Assembly: GCA_008931825.1 (NCBI GenBank)
Contig: QXVZ01000846.1
Location: 1-64,000, forward strand
Length of the DNA: 64,000 nt
From: Phallusia fumigata
Lineage: Eukaryota > Chordata > Ascidiacea > Phlebobranchia > Ascidiidae
Reading direction: 5' to 3'
A program made the position numbers and the translations under genes. The notes under the pieces are model-generated. The model ran no database searches, was not told the origin of the DNA, and saw only the letters and a list, made by a program, of their open reading frames with translations. The number at the start of each line of letters is the position of its first letter. Positions within the stretch are counted from its first letter, which is position 1. Shown here piece after piece: positions 1 to 23,200 of this stretch.

Positions 1-466
1 AAATTGAGGACTTTTGCAGTGACAAGTCTACTTAATATTGTGTTAGACAAGATTTGAACCATGCTAATCTTCTCTGTATATATATAGGCTCTGATCACAC
101 ATAAAACTTTTTTTTCTGTTTAACACTCATAGAGATGCTAGTACCTGAATTAACAAATCCACATCATGTTATTCACAAGTGTGTCTGGGAGTCACGTCAA
201 CGCCTTTTGCAAATATTTTCTAACAGAAACATTTAGTAAACCTTTGCCAAGGTCACAAATTCCAAGGACCCATACATTACTTTGGGTTTGGACTTGTTTT
301 GAAACACACTGATTGTCATTTGTACACTTGTACTTGCATATAAGATATACATACAAGGAAAGGTACAGCACAAAAATCTTCAATTCTCAGTTAGATTGTT
401 CATCATTGTAAAAGTAACTCAAAATTGATAGCACAAACAAATTAGTGAAGCAACTTGTTTCAGAAA
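1..466. other. 3' flank of ACAA2
   Basis: AT-rich sequence downstream of the minus-strand ACAA2 stop codon. I see no coding exon, repeat or clear AATAAA signal on the minus strand. It probably holds the 3' UTR of ACAA2 followed by intergenic DNA. Confidence 0.5.
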
Positions 467-4531
<4,065 letters not shown>

Positions 4532-5712
4532 TGTTGGTTTAATAGGAAGAACGAACGAAATTAAACGCGCCTTGTGCAATGCAGAAGTGAACTGAAAATG
4601 TGACTTGTTCGAAAAGTGGAAATATTCACGTGTATTGGTTTTCTTGCATATAAATCGTTTACTACAAAATTTTAAACGTTGTGAAATTATTACTTGCAAG
4701 GGGAAACCACCCAAAATGTACCACAGTCCAAAGGTCATGTTTTCAAGGTTGATGGGTTGCGAATGAAGGTCGGTTTGATTAATAAATAAGGGAAACTTAT
4801 TTTTAGTTGCCTTTTGTTTGGTTTCCATGCGAATAATATAAGTAATGACTTACACTGTTGCTTATATTAGCACTGAGCCTTGCAAAGGGCACCTGCTCGG
4901 AAACAATGGCTTAGGCACCAGCAACATATTGCTCAACATTATTATTTTGTGAAAATGCAGAAGTTAGCCATTTTTCAATGCCGAAAGGCCTATTGTTGAT
5001 CTAAAGCCTAGTTTAACAGCGTTACAAACCCTCCAGACATAGCAGCATACCTTAAAAAAATACTAATCAAATAAATTCTAACTGGTCAACAAAATTAACT
5101 AACCTGTGAAGCACAAAGCCATCTTTTTAACATAGTGTAAAATGGGGTTAGAGGCTGCTTAAAATCTGAAATTACCTGGCTTACCAGGCCAATGCAATGC
5201 GATAGTGCTGGTTGGCAGTACAACTTTTCCAATCAAACACGCACCATATAAATAAAAAAACAACCACATAAAGCATTACAATTTATTCCAGTGCAAAACA
5301 AATGTGGCGTCCAAAAAAAGTTTTTTTTTAATTTATGGTAGACAAACAAATACTAGATTTTCTTCAAGAATGTGCATTTAGCATTTGTTTTTATGTTATT
5401 TTAAATTAATTCATGTAACTGATTTGATTTGTTGGAACAGAACAGAGCAGATGTAGACATTTTATAAAAATCGCAAACAAACCTTAAATGAATGATGTTT
5501 ACCCTCCAAGCCCCCTTCACATTAAAAAATGATAATTTCATGTTAAAAATGAAAATCAAATTGAAACATTTTTTCCTTATGTTGAAAAATGATAATTTCC
5601 AGGGTAAAAAAGTCCTTCAGGTCGTATACATGTATTATAAAAAGAGCCATGGAAGTTTTACGTATGCAAGGGTACTCAAGTATTTTGGGCATTTTATTAA
5701 CTTAACAGGATT
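4532..5712. other. ACAA2 upstream / RNMT downstream spacer
   Basis: AT-rich intergenic DNA with no supported exon. It holds the ACAA2 promoter and the RNMT 3' flank. Near 5524 and 5585 the 15-mer AAAAATGATAATTTC occurs twice about 60 bp apart, a small local duplication. Open frames here (for example 4433-4828 minus) are read-through of the short first ACAA2 exon. Confidence 0.5.
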
Positions 5713-10557
<4,845 letters not shown>

Positions 10558-11293
10558 TCTTAAGCCTGCATCAATTTTCAAAAAGTTTATGACGTAAATT
10601 TAATGCCGTGAACTTATAACAAATGTTAGAATAAAATAAAATGTAGGTAATGTGCAAACAGACAACTTTATTTTGCAGTTCCACTCACACCTGGGAAAGA
10701 ATCGCTTGTGTTTCTAATTTTATTTTGTTTGCTTACGACGCACGCAAAATACTCAACAAATACTTTGCCCCCCATACTAGTAAATTCAAGAAGTTCTACT
10801 TTGGGGAAAATCCCTTTTGATTTGTTATTTTTATGTTTTATTTTTTCAAAAAATTGTTTGTCGTTGGTTGTAAAAGTTAAATTTCAATGCAAATGACAAA
10901 CAGCACAACAAAATAAAGATGCAATTACGGTTTTTCGAGCCACAGCTAACTAGCTTATCAATAATGAATTTTTAATAAACATGACAAAAAGGAGATTTTC
11001 TTTGCGTACACCTTTGTTCTCAACCATATAATTTGTATTCAGGAAACTAATGTTCCAAATATAACAAACACCTGGCATTCATCAGTGGATGTTTTCAGAA
11101 TCATTCTTATTTTTGTTTAGAACATTGACTTCTGATAGCGTTGTTAGAAAGTGCAATAACATTTGCGAGATAAAGTACAACGGACTGTGTTTAAAAGGAA
11201 AGGAAAATTTTAGCAACTGAGCTACCCTTGCAATGCCAGAATAAGTAACTGTTTGCAAAGTAGTTTGGAAATTTTCCAACCTTTGAAACCAAA
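10558..11293. promoter_or_regulatory. shared upstream region of RNMT and the polycystin-like gene
   Basis: 736 bp separate two divergent start codons, so both promoters must lie here unless a distal 5' exon exists. No TATA box or motif cluster is convincing by eye. The interval is AT-rich and contains no supported exon. Confidence 0.5.
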
Positions 11294-14200
11294 ATGGGTT
11301 TCCAGCAGTGTTTGTTTCTGCTGTGCTTTGGCATGGTGACCTCAAACACTTTTGAGGACAACAGCATCACTTACGACTACGACATTAGTGGAAGCGAAAT
11401 CACTTGGTACACGGCTTACAAAGGATGTGCAGACGCAAGTAAGTTATCAAATACTTATATGCTTCAGCAAAAACCCCTTCCATTTGTACAAAAAAAACCT
11501 TACAACGTAAATGCCTGGATCAAATTATGGTTAAGATCGAGTTTCGTGTTGTCAACCGTGACAGCTTTTTCACAAGTGGGTTTCGAAGTTTGCTTTCGTA
11601 AAACAATTAAATAATTTTGACACGGAGAAGGTTGTCGACAAGAGTTCGGGTAACTGGTTTGCAAAATTTTTGCTGTGATCGAAATGATTGACACGGAAAT
11701 TGCAGACATGATTATGACTGAGTTCCCTGACGATGTTGACTGGGAAAATATTGAGGATAATTTACCCAACAAAGAACTGTGGCTAGGATTGGTCTTCATT
11801 GGTAACATCGGATGGTGGAGTTCTGGTCGGATTTATGGAGGCAGTAAGTTAAAAAAAACTATTAGAACATGGGATCTTGTGTGGCTCCGCGGGTAAAGTG
11901 CGCTTTTTGTTGTAGTAGAGATCTGATTTAAGACCAATTAGGTTAGATTTTTGATAAACTCAAATCACATTAAAAAATCTAGGCCTCAACTGGTAAAAAT
12001 ACTTCTTTATATTCAAGTCATTGAAGTAAAAAAAGTCGACCTAACTCGAGTAAGTAAAACAATTCACTACCAGAAGATTTATCTTATCTCTCGAACCGAC
12101 TTTTCTCGACCCAGCTGCAACAAACAAACATCTCAGGACGCACAAAATAGTTTGATTCCCACAAAACTCTTTTACCGTAGGTTGTAATTGTCCTGCTGCA
12201 TATTTTCAGGTACAACCAGCAGTGCTTTGTGGAAGGGCCAAATGCCCGATGGCCAAACATTTACCACTCCGCAATGCGTAAGAGTGGAAAAAGGGGGTCA
12301 GAAAAGATGGGAATTAAAAGATTGCGATCGAAGCGACGCTTACCAGTTTTGCCAGAACAAAAGAATTATACTAAGTATGTTTTTTGCTGTTAGTGTGGGA
12401 AATCTTTGAAATGCGTAGTATTTAGTAATTTAAACGAGTTTTTGTTTTAAAACTGGACATTTTAATTCTTCCAGGTGAACCCTTCTTGGCTGGACCCTCA
12501 TACGCGTTTATTTCAACTGAGGAAAAATCTTTCTCTGACTCTGAAAGTTTGTGTTCGGACTTTGGTTACTCCTTGGCAACCATCAAAGATTCAGACACCA
12601 ATATTATAATCTACAACAAGCTTAATGAGTTCGCGGGTTTGTTTGTTTGTTTAATTTGTATTCTTACGCTGTACCACCGTTTAATTTCCTCTTACAAATT
12701 CCCATCACGAACCATATACGTTCAAAATGATATAGGTTCAAAAACAAATATATTAGCCTCAATTTTAATAATACGTTTAAAACAGCGGTACTCAAAGTGG
12801 GGTCCGCGGTCCCCTAGGGGTCCGTGAGGCGATTTTGGGGGGACCCCGAAGCGTCTTCAGTCTCGCTTGGTCGATGATGCATCACGTGACCACTGATACA
12901 TTCTGGTTGTATCTTTTATGTATACAGCGTTAATTGCGTCCACTGAGTCACCACCGCGCAATGCTGCTTTGTGAATGCGATCGTGAAGACACAAAGCGTT
13001 GCTGATGTAAAGATATCGAGTGAACATGGTTTTAGTAAATTTTTAGTAGACCGCGAGTCACCGAAAAACTGCAAGGGGACCGTTTCGCGAATGTTTTAAG
13101 TTTGAGAACCACTGGTTTAAAAGAAGGTTGACCTGCAACACAAAACGGCGATTACTGAACACTGGATCATTTTGAGCAAAAACGGTTGTCAACACTTGAT
13201 AATGCCTCATTGTTTTAGGCTTTCAAACTTTGAGTGGCTAATTAGGATTTATCGCAACCACAATCACACCATCGCCGGTTCAGGCACCGATGAAAAAAAC
13301 ATTTTAAATATAACATGTTTCTCTTGCAGACGATGCAACAAACAAATATTACATCGGGCTTGAAATCGGGGGCGGCTCCCTGTTTACAATCACGTGGCCT
13401 GACGGGTCCGATCTTGCTACAGTGGGTTTTAATGCGCTTAAGGATTTGCCCTCAGACGCCGGAGATCCTTGTGTTAAAATCGAAAGAACTCTTGATTCCC
13501 ATGAGAGCTGGGAAAAAACTGGTTGTTCCGATTTGTACGGAAGCATATGCATGGGAGGTGCTGGTGAGTTGGCAATAAAATTATTGTTCGCTTTTTTGGA
13601 GAAAGAACGAAATGTGTTGCAATGATTCTATACTCGAGCCGCTTCCAACCTAGTTTGTTTGTTTCATTTTTATCCTCGGGAGGCGGAGCAACGCCTGAAT
13701 GCGGTATGCTCATTATCAGTCCGCCGTCGAGCTACCTGCTTCATTGCAGTTCCGTTGGATCATTTTTTATTAGATTTTTTTGACATTTGAAAGTTGGTGA
13801 CTTCAATATGGGTCAACCTATTGGGTTGGAGCAATGCCGCTTAAGTTTCTTGCTCATGGAAACACGCGACCGAGATGGGATTAGAACCCACAACCTTGTG
13901 TGCACAAGGCAGTCGCGCGCTAACAACTCGGCCATCTTGGCGGTTACTGTTTGTGGGCCAACTTACTGTTTGCCTTGGATTTAGCTCTTAAATTGAAAGT
14001 GTTTGGTGGGATCATGGATATTTATCCGATGCGATCGAACATTTTTATGTAGATTTCTTGTTTAGGAAACAAAAACGCCAAGCCCGAACACGGTCCAAAC
14101 GTCTCTAGAGCAACTTCGAGGCGCGTGAACTGACAAATGACAGCCACCTTAATGAATATCGCTTTGCAAATGTTTAACCATTTAAATTACCGCTCCACAC

Positions 14201-17200
14201 CACCTGCGCGAGGCACTAAACAGAATAAGAGCCGACCTTTCAAGCTTAATTTTGTGTGCAGCAAGGCCTAAGGCAGAAATATATTACCTACGGTTGGATT
14301 CGTATCTTCAACATAAGCCTATCCGGGGCTGATATAGTTTCACGCCTCTTACAGGCTTTACGTGCAGTTATTTAACAGATCGGAATGAATGGTTTTTATC
14401 AACGATTCAGGCTAATCCGAGAAGACAGAGCTTGCATACAATTGATAAACAAATTAGTAAAATGTGGTCTATTCCGCTGATTAGTATTTGTTGTAGTTCA
14501 ACGTATATATGTTGCAAATTAGAACAAGCACCTTGTCCCTTTTTTCAATATTTTCAATTCTAAACCCTGCATACAAAGCATTATAACCACCATGCATTGC
14601 GACTTGAACAAAATGTACCAATAGATCGCTGTATGTGCGCAGGTAAATTTAGTCAACCATATTTCAGGCGTCTGGGTCCCTTTTCGGGACACTTATTACA
14701 CCACACGGGATCAGATGAAAACATTCGACGAGGCTCAACAATCATGTATCGACATGGGAGGACAATTGGCCAAAAGTCAAGATCCAGGAATACAAGTGTT
14801 TCTTGAGAAACTCGTCTCGGAAAGCGGTAAGCAAATAAAAACGTTCATCTCTTTGTTTCGTTTTTGATCATGGATGGTATAACGGTAGGGGGTACAGCAG
14901 GCCAGCCCACTTAGCTTTACTAGCAGGGGTTTCACAGCGGTCAATGGAATGTTGTGTTCTAATTTTTCACCGCTTTAACCATAAAGCGAACCTGTGTAGT
15001 TTGGTTCAATATTTAATGACGTGCAGGGGGCGGTTACCTATATCATTCATTTAATACATAACTGCCAGAAAACCTGTATATAGCATTTGTCAAAACGTTT
15101 GCAACAAAACGTGTTCACTATTTACGAATTTTCTGGCAGATGTGTTTGTAAATACGCAATTCTTCAGGTATTTTAAAAAAACATTTGAACTTTTTTACGA
15201 CAATTGCTCGGGCACTACGAAAAGTAATTTGTTTAAAACATGTGTATTGAAACATTTTAATTAATTTGGAAATGGGAAGGATATTCAAAATTCTAGCCAG
15301 GTAGTTGCAAACACAAGCGAAAGTCCATTAATTGACACTTGGAAACACCTCAAAAACATATCCTCTACCGAACAACTGACAATAAAATTTGGGTCGAATT
15401 TTGAAAAATACTCGTGTGGAAACCGAAATATCAACAACTGTGTTGGTACGATAAACAAGTATCGTAAATTTATTAACTGCTAAACAATTTTGACCTATTT
15501 TATCACTGTAATTTATAATTCCACAAAAAAGTTCTTAAAACAGGACAAAGTGTATTGTTATGTTGTACTGCCGTTTTTACACCTTTAAAATTCGATTTTA
15601 TGTTAGTGTGTCTCGTTTTATTTCTAGATTTTTTGCGCAATTTTCTCTTGGCCCATTCAGAACCTAAAGGGACACATAGTCCCATTTTTTAGACAAACAT
15701 TTTACAGACACATTAATAGATGGCAAATTGACTATTAAAAATGCGAAGAGTAAAAATTAACATTACCAAATTTATACCTTAATCGTTTTAAGCGACCATC
15801 ACTTTGTGGTGGATTGGACTTGAAAATATACCACCATGGACGTGGACAGATGGCGACTCGGTGGTATATCAACATATTGTAGACAATTCGGGATCTGGAG
15901 AGTGTTCAGCCATAAATGCTGACAACCAGTTTGCATGGACACGAAAAGAATGTTCATCATTGGCTGCGTACATATGCCAGTCCAGTTGTGAGTACAGTGT
16001 GAAAATGATAAAATAGCAATGTAAGTTTAAACTAAATCTTAAACCGACGTGAGTCTTCAAATTAGCAGTGCGAGTTACTTTAGTGGTGATACACAACATG
16101 GATATTGTGATTGAAACACAAATAACAAACAGATTGGTGATCCAGCATAAAGTTCTGGTCTATTTCCGGCAGGAGCTAGATCTAACTAATGGTTTCAAAA
16201 ATCTAGAACTTACGATGACTTGATCGAGTGCTGTCATTATAAAATGTATCTGTTTAAACTGGTTTACAAATGAGTTTAACTTTGTTTTTGACGCTAAGTC
16301 TCTCACTGCAAAAATATCGTAGGTTTTATACACCCTTTATATACAGTCATTTGTACTTATAAAAGAGGTAAGTTTGTCCAGTTGTGGTAAATTAATGCAC
16401 AATTTTCACAACCAATAAAATATGTTGACAACAAACAAAAATCTCCACCCCATTGAAATAAACGAAAAACACTAAATTTTTTTTTGTGACTCTTGTATGT
16501 CTGTTTTGTAGCATATGAAACAACAACAGAGGCTGCAACAACTCTAGCTGAAACTACAACAGAAACCACAGAAGAAATCACAACAACAATAACAATGACA
16601 ACAGAGGCTGCCACAACAGAAATATCAGAAACAACAACGTTGCCATCAACGGTTGTTACTATGGCACCGAACAGCACAGCAAACGAGGTTACAACCCAAA
16701 ATGCATCAACTCCAACAGATACTACAGAAAAAACGACAACCACAATAGAAACACCAACAACCATAACAATGTTAGTTACCAACGAAACTTCGGATACGAC
16801 GGAGATAATAACAAAAACAACAAACATAACTACAAAAACAACTATCCCTACAGTAGCAGCAAACACCACAATCGCACAAACAACAGAAACAATATCAACA
16901 GAAGAAGTGACGTCACCAATTGGAACAACAGTTTTCGCAGGTAGAAAAAGTATGAATATGGTGGAATAAATTTGGGTCTTTCCTATTCATGATAAATTAG
17001 TTCCACAAAGTACATACTGAATAATTTATATAACTGATCCAACCTACAAAGGTCACACATCTCCAAACATGCAATTTACAAGCAATAACCTTATTATTAA
17101 ATAACCTGTTTTGCGTAGGTCAAAAATTTTGCCTTGGAATAATTGTGTTTTGTAACTTTTTTCACAGAGGCTACTCAAATGGCGTCATACACTTACGTGA

Positions 17201-20200
17201 TCGGTATTGTCGAGGTGGAGATATCGAGTGCCAAAGTGGTAGGGCAATATTATGCAATGCATATATGTTTTAATGCTACCAATTTTTAATGTACCCTCTT
17301 CGTGAAAACCTTTGAAATGAATCACAATATTTGTGAACTTCTTAGCGTCGACCATCGTTAAGTTTTTTTTTCTAGACTGCATGTGAATGCCTGAAATATC
17401 AACTCTAGTTTAACGCCCCGCGGGCCTGGTGAACAATATAATACAGTGGTTCCCAACCGTGGTATAATTTGATAAAGTAAGGGGAGGAATTTCCGCTTAA
17501 TAGTTAAGTTATTTATTATGAGTGAAGTATTTCTTTGAAGGTAGAGCAACTTTATAATACTGCTTTTTATCACTTCTTGTCTAGTAGGGTAGTAATAAAA
17601 AGTTCCAAAATAAGCAAAGAGGAATGCATCAAAAAAGGTTGGAAACCACTGGTATAATATATACCTGCCCTTATCACTGGTCAGTATGACCACTTAATGG
17701 CACAACGTGGACTTGCTTTCGGATTTAAATGGCCAACTACACTTCTAACAGTTGACTCTATTACACTAGAAATTTAGTCAACAACTGCAACAATTAACTG
17801 TATCCATACAACTTCGGAAAAAATGATGTTTTGTACTTTGTTTTTAGACCGACAGGGACCGGCAGTTTAACATTTCCCTCTCTTCAAGCACGGATCCAAT
17901 GTGTTTTGTCTTCGACTATGGGGACGAAAATATTACTCTTGCGGCAAGAAATGAAGAACTCTGCTCCCAACGATTTAATCACTCACAACAAATCGATGTG
18001 CCTGACGATCAAATGAATTTATTGCTGGATCACAGGTCGTTCTAGATTTTTAATATTCTACCTTTTGACTTGAACTTGACCAAACTGGGTGAAAACAATG
18101 CAAACAAGATTCTTTTACACAAACAATAGCTGATCGTGTTAATACTTATTGAATACTAAATTATATTAGTTAGTACAAACGGAGAAAAGTTTTTTTTGTG
18201 TGTTTGGCGACATTATTTTTTTGTTATGCAGTAATTTACTGATGTTAAAAAGTTTTCATTCATTCATTAATTTGTAGATATACCTGGAAAGGGGGAACTT
18301 ACAAGATCGTCATTAGTTTTTTCAATGGCGCAACTGTCATTGACTACGCCACCAATCTGACGATTGGCGTAACCGCTGAACCGGAACCGTACGCGGCTAT
18401 TACGTCACTCACGCTGTCTAAAGATGTAATGAACAACTCGACCTCTGAGCTAACTGTTACATTTCAAGATGCAGATACTCGAATCTGCGCGCTTGTGACG
18501 TTTAACGATGTCAGCGATGACGCGATACTTGTACGTCATTATGACGTTGCAGATTGTAAGGATCTGTTTTCGCAGTATGGTACGGGTACAAAAGTTGTGC
18601 AAACAGTGGATGACCTGGAAGGAAATTTTACGACTAAACATACGTACACGTAAGAATTATATGAAGTAATTGAATTATTTGTATAATGAGACGGTATTTG
18701 TTCGTGAGATAATATGCTTATTGTGTTTTTAGTTAAAGTCTGTTCAAACAGAGCCAAGAAAACACAATAAATATTACAAAGTGCCTAGGATTATATGAGA
18801 AAAATTGTTGTAAATTAGTTAGGTCTTTGGGGGTTTGAGTTAACCACGATTTGAACCAAGTTGCCACATTAGTGGGTTAAATGATTCTAATAACATGCGT
18901 TGCTAATGCTGGTGCAATCTGTTTAAAGATTGTTAAAAACTTGTTAAAAAAAAGATTGTTAAAAACATTTGCTTGGTCGACAACTTCAATTTCGCTAACT
19001 CGTTTTTTTACTTTATTCATTTCAGCCTGGACGGAACTTACATGATATCCGCTTATTTCCACAACGGCTCACACATTATCCAATATTCTACATCTCCTCC
19101 TTTGAAATTTACCGCTGTGTTAGATGATTGCACGACAGACTTCCAGATAACCGGATCCTCTGACTACGTCACAATATACAAGTCCGATTCTCTCACTATG
19201 ACGTCACACTTTACGGTTATCTGCCCAAGTCGTCATGAGTCAGCGTCCAACTTTACCTTCACTTTCGCATGGTCGACTCGAGATTGCGTCACGGGAGGTG
19301 ACGTCATCGACTACCCACAGTTCCGTGGTGTGTCGGCCATTTTTCCTGCGCTTTCGCTCCGGTACGGATGTCATGTTGCCCGCGTTGTCATGACAATGGC
19401 ACGAATAGGAAGTAACACTGAGCGAGTTTTTTCGGATGAGCGTAAGATTGAAGTCTTGCGCACGCCTCTAGTGGCAAGTATTGTAGGCGGAGTGTCGAGG
19501 ATAATTGGCAGATCAAAAGGTAAGAAACGTGTTTGAGGTATTAAAAAAAACAATAAATAATTGGTTTAAAAGTCGAGGAATAAACTAAAGCGATTATTAT
19601 ACTTGGTACCAGAGGCGTAGCCAGGGAAGAAAGGGACCTTGGTCTCTCCCAAATTTTGAAATTCTATATTGAAGTAGGCTACGTCTGGAAAAAATCCCTA
19701 AGTTTTACATTAAGTTAGGTTACTTGGCCCCCTCAAAATTTTCGGCTGGCTACGCTATTGCTAGGTACCACCATATAAATTTAAAAAGTTGGAACTAGAG
19801 TTTTCGGCGATCTTGTGAAGGTCTTTATTTCATTTATTTTCCGATTATCAAGCGATTTTAAGGCGTTTAACAATTTGTTCTACATGAAGAGCAGGATTTT
19901 TGCTGGACCTGAAAGTGAAAAAAATCCGCCGTTTGTGTTTTTAGCAAACCTCATTGACGCGGAACAGGAATCATACGACCCCGACACAAGATCCAACCGA
20001 AATCTTGATTTCTTATTTGTCTACAAACTGTTGCCATGGGGACCGTGGATGTCAATAGGAAACACATCTGTGACGTCCCAAAAACCTGTCTTCTTGGAAG
20101 GGTAAGTCCCAAAGCATACCGGATTTTTTAAATATAGTTATCGATTGTTGTGGCAGAGAGTTGTCCGGCAAACTCCGACTCGAACTTCCTTCTAATGAAG

Positions 20201-23200
20201 TAAGCGATGTCGTTAACGTGACGTTGGTGGTTATGACGTCTGACGGAAGATCATCCAAGTTCACGCAAACTTTGACCTTGGTGGACATTCCGCCACCGGA
20301 AGTCAGTATAAAGTAAGTCGTCCAAAAAACTTCATTATAAAATCATGTGACGTCATAATTGCCACGTCATCAGGTGCGAGGTGAATTGTGAGAAGCACGT
20401 GATCAATCCTCGCCTTTCTGTTTTGACGCGGATTGAGTTTTTAAACGAACTAGACGAAAGTAAGACCTACGGTTACTCGTGGAAAATAGAACCAATCGGA
20501 AACATAACACACCCCGAAGTGGACTTAAGGGGAACAGGTCAGCACTTGAAATCGACAAACTTTGTTTAAAATTTTTGATAGACGAGCAAAACTACATCTT
20601 TACCTTTTTAACTTGGTTGGAATTCCAACTCAAAATTGTCAAGGGCCATGCAAATCCCAGGTTAAAATAAAGTTTCTCGTCAAACAAAAAACTATGTATG
20701 CAGATTTGCTGGTATACATCTTGCTTCAGTTTGACATGATTTGCATAGCCTGTGTTCGAGATATTCAGCGCCTTTACATGCTCAAGTGGTGGCCTTATGG
20801 GATGTTTTTCATAATTTGATATTGGTGGGCGATTGTAGACAATTTGTCTTTTCGGTAGACACAGAGAACCAACAGGAGCTTTACATCGCTCCAAACTTGC
20901 TCGCTCCCAACACAAAATACGCCATCATGTGTGACGTTACTGATGTGCAGACGGGAGCTAATGCTGTTGTGAAGTCGGAGGTAGCCACAGACCAACCACC
21001 GTTTGGAGGAAAGTAAGTTTATTATGTTTGGTTTTAATATCGCAGGTTTAGGTTTTACGTTACTGTTTTGTTCTATATTGTAATGAAACAGACAATTGTG
21101 TTTTTGTTTTCAGTTGTTCAGTCAAACCTGTATCCGGGATAGCAGCGTTAACTAGATTTATATTTCGCTGTTCAAACTGGAGCAAAGAAAGTGTACTTAA
21201 TCTGCCACCAGTGGCGCTGCTAAGCTACAATTTTTATATTGTTCGGGGATCGGAACGCACAATAGTAACTTATGGTAATACAGGAGAAACAGCACCGACA
21301 ATTCTACGTACGTTTAACCTTCAATTCAACCGGCACTTTGGAAAAGTAACGAATTTCAAAACCTTCTCAATTTTAGCCGCTGGTGATCCCAGTCAAGATA
21401 ATGTAGTAGAAATACAAGCGGCTGTTTGTAAAAGATCGACCCTGTGCGCGACTACTACCGTCTCGGTAACAGTTCTACCTGCTTCTATACAAGACATAGA
21501 GAACAGCGTTCAAGAAATCACCCTATCGGGTAACTTCAAAGTTCTGATATCAAACCAATATTTTTTCATCTTCACCAGGAGTAGAATACCAATATGTGGA
21601 CCTCAGACCTAAAGGTTTTCAGGAAAAGTTGACCAACTGGGCCTAACCGGCCTAGCACTATTGCATGAAAAGTTTTGAATGTAAGCCAAATTGTAACTAT
21701 TGCCCTCCGACCAAAGCCCAACGACAAACTTGTTGCGTTCTTTTAAAGACTTAAGAAATATAACTACTTTGCAGAAAATACGCAAAACGTGGCAAGCTTA
21801 AGTCAGCTGACTAACGCCATCTTCGTACAACCCGAAAATGAATCGAAAGCACCGAAGAAACCACCTCAGGTTTGTCACGAACGTTGCGTTCAGTTTTTGC
21901 TTTTTCTTAAATTTGAAATTGGTGCAGCTTGCAAGACATTTGTTTTAGTCGTTTGGTTTTAAGTCGAATCCGTTGGATAGGGCAATTGGTTCCCTACCGG
22001 GAAGAATCCTCCCCAGGAGGAATATATTGAGTTAATTTCCACTTAAAAGTAAATATAAAGTTATAATGATAAGTATAGTATTTTTTTATACAGACCATTG
22101 GTTAACCTTTTAATAGGGGCATGTAGCCAACTTTCGAAGAAAAGCTAATGTAGTGTAATGATCCCATGGTTAAGAAAAAATCTTCCTAAATTACAAACCT
22201 CTACAAATTACAATTAAGGTACTAATTATCCTTCTTTCAGTGCAACCAACATCGTAGTGGGTATTACTGACCTACTGATAACATAACATACCTTTATTTT
22301 TGCATCCCTGTAGGTTCGCAACCAGATAGTGTCAGCCGTGATTAGTCTCCTTAAAACCGACACCATAAGAGATATCCAAAAGATCCACCAACTCTCTGAC
22401 GTCCTCAACCTCGTCACGTCTCCGGGTGATGACACTACGCCCGATGTGACGTCAGAGGGAAGCACAGCGGCGTCGACCCTGGGCTCAAGAATGCAACAAA
22501 TGGTTGAAGAGACGATAGTCCCACAAGAACTTGTGCAGGATATTTCGAAAAGTAAAAGAAGTGGTCCAAAACGAGTGCACAGTTGTGTCTATATTCGCTG
22601 CCTTTCGTTTTGGCTGATACTCTGAACTTTACAACTGTCCAATACAACCAAAAACTTTTACCTAAATTTTTAAAATTTTTACTCTAAATTTTAAAGCGCT
22701 CGAGATTGTGGCGTCACCCTGACGTGGAATTACGTTGCAATGTCATTACAGACTTGGTCAAGTCGATGAGTAACATCTTGGTAAACCACGAAGTTAACGG
22801 TTCGGCCGAAGTTGATCTTCTACTTCAACCCCAGTATGAACAATTTAAACCCGTGGCCGATGACGTCAAGGACCTTTCACCCCGGGAGCAATTGTACGTC
22901 CTACAGGAGGCAGCAGAGAGCCAGGAAGCTAAAAACGCTCTGGAAGGCGAAACGGTATACTTTAAGTTTTACTGCCATTCGAAAATTGTTATGTAGTCTA
23001 TGGAAATTGTCTTGTAAAAATTGTGACGTATCCAAATGGTCAAAGGTTATGTTGTCCTAAAAGCTTCACTGATGGCTGCAGACATGAAAATAATAATACG
23101 GCATTACGCGGTATGCTAGTGATGGCTTTAATTTGTTTAATCGATCCCAAGGGTGTACTTAAAAAAACACATACTATTAATGCTAAAGCGCCGTCAAGTG

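Larger units (their letters stand above)
11294..15987 (+). other. C-type lectin domains 1-3 of the polycystin-like gene
   Basis: CTLD1 comes from exons 11294-11438, about 11630-11843 and 12210-12374. CTLD2 comes from 12475-12636 and 13330-13563. CTLD3 comes from 14668-14826 and 15793-15987. Each shows the fold signature: W-x-G-L-like strand, paired cysteines and a final C-x-x-C(Q) ending such as FCQ or YICQ. CTLD3 is the most canonical (WTWTDGDSVVY, then ECSAINADNQFAW). None has the EPN, QPD or WND calcium-sugar motifs intact, so classic calcium-dependent sugar binding is doubtful. Confidence 0.85.

Noticed and set aside
11870-11950. tRNA-like stretch (GTGGCTCCGCGGGTAAA)
   Set aside because: Box A is suggestive but there is no good box B or closed acceptor stem; at best a SINE remnant.
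16357-16869. 170-codon valine-rich open frame on the minus strand
   Set aside because: It is the antisense of the ACA/ACT-rich Thr exon of the polycystin-like gene; the repeats remove stop codons from the other strand.
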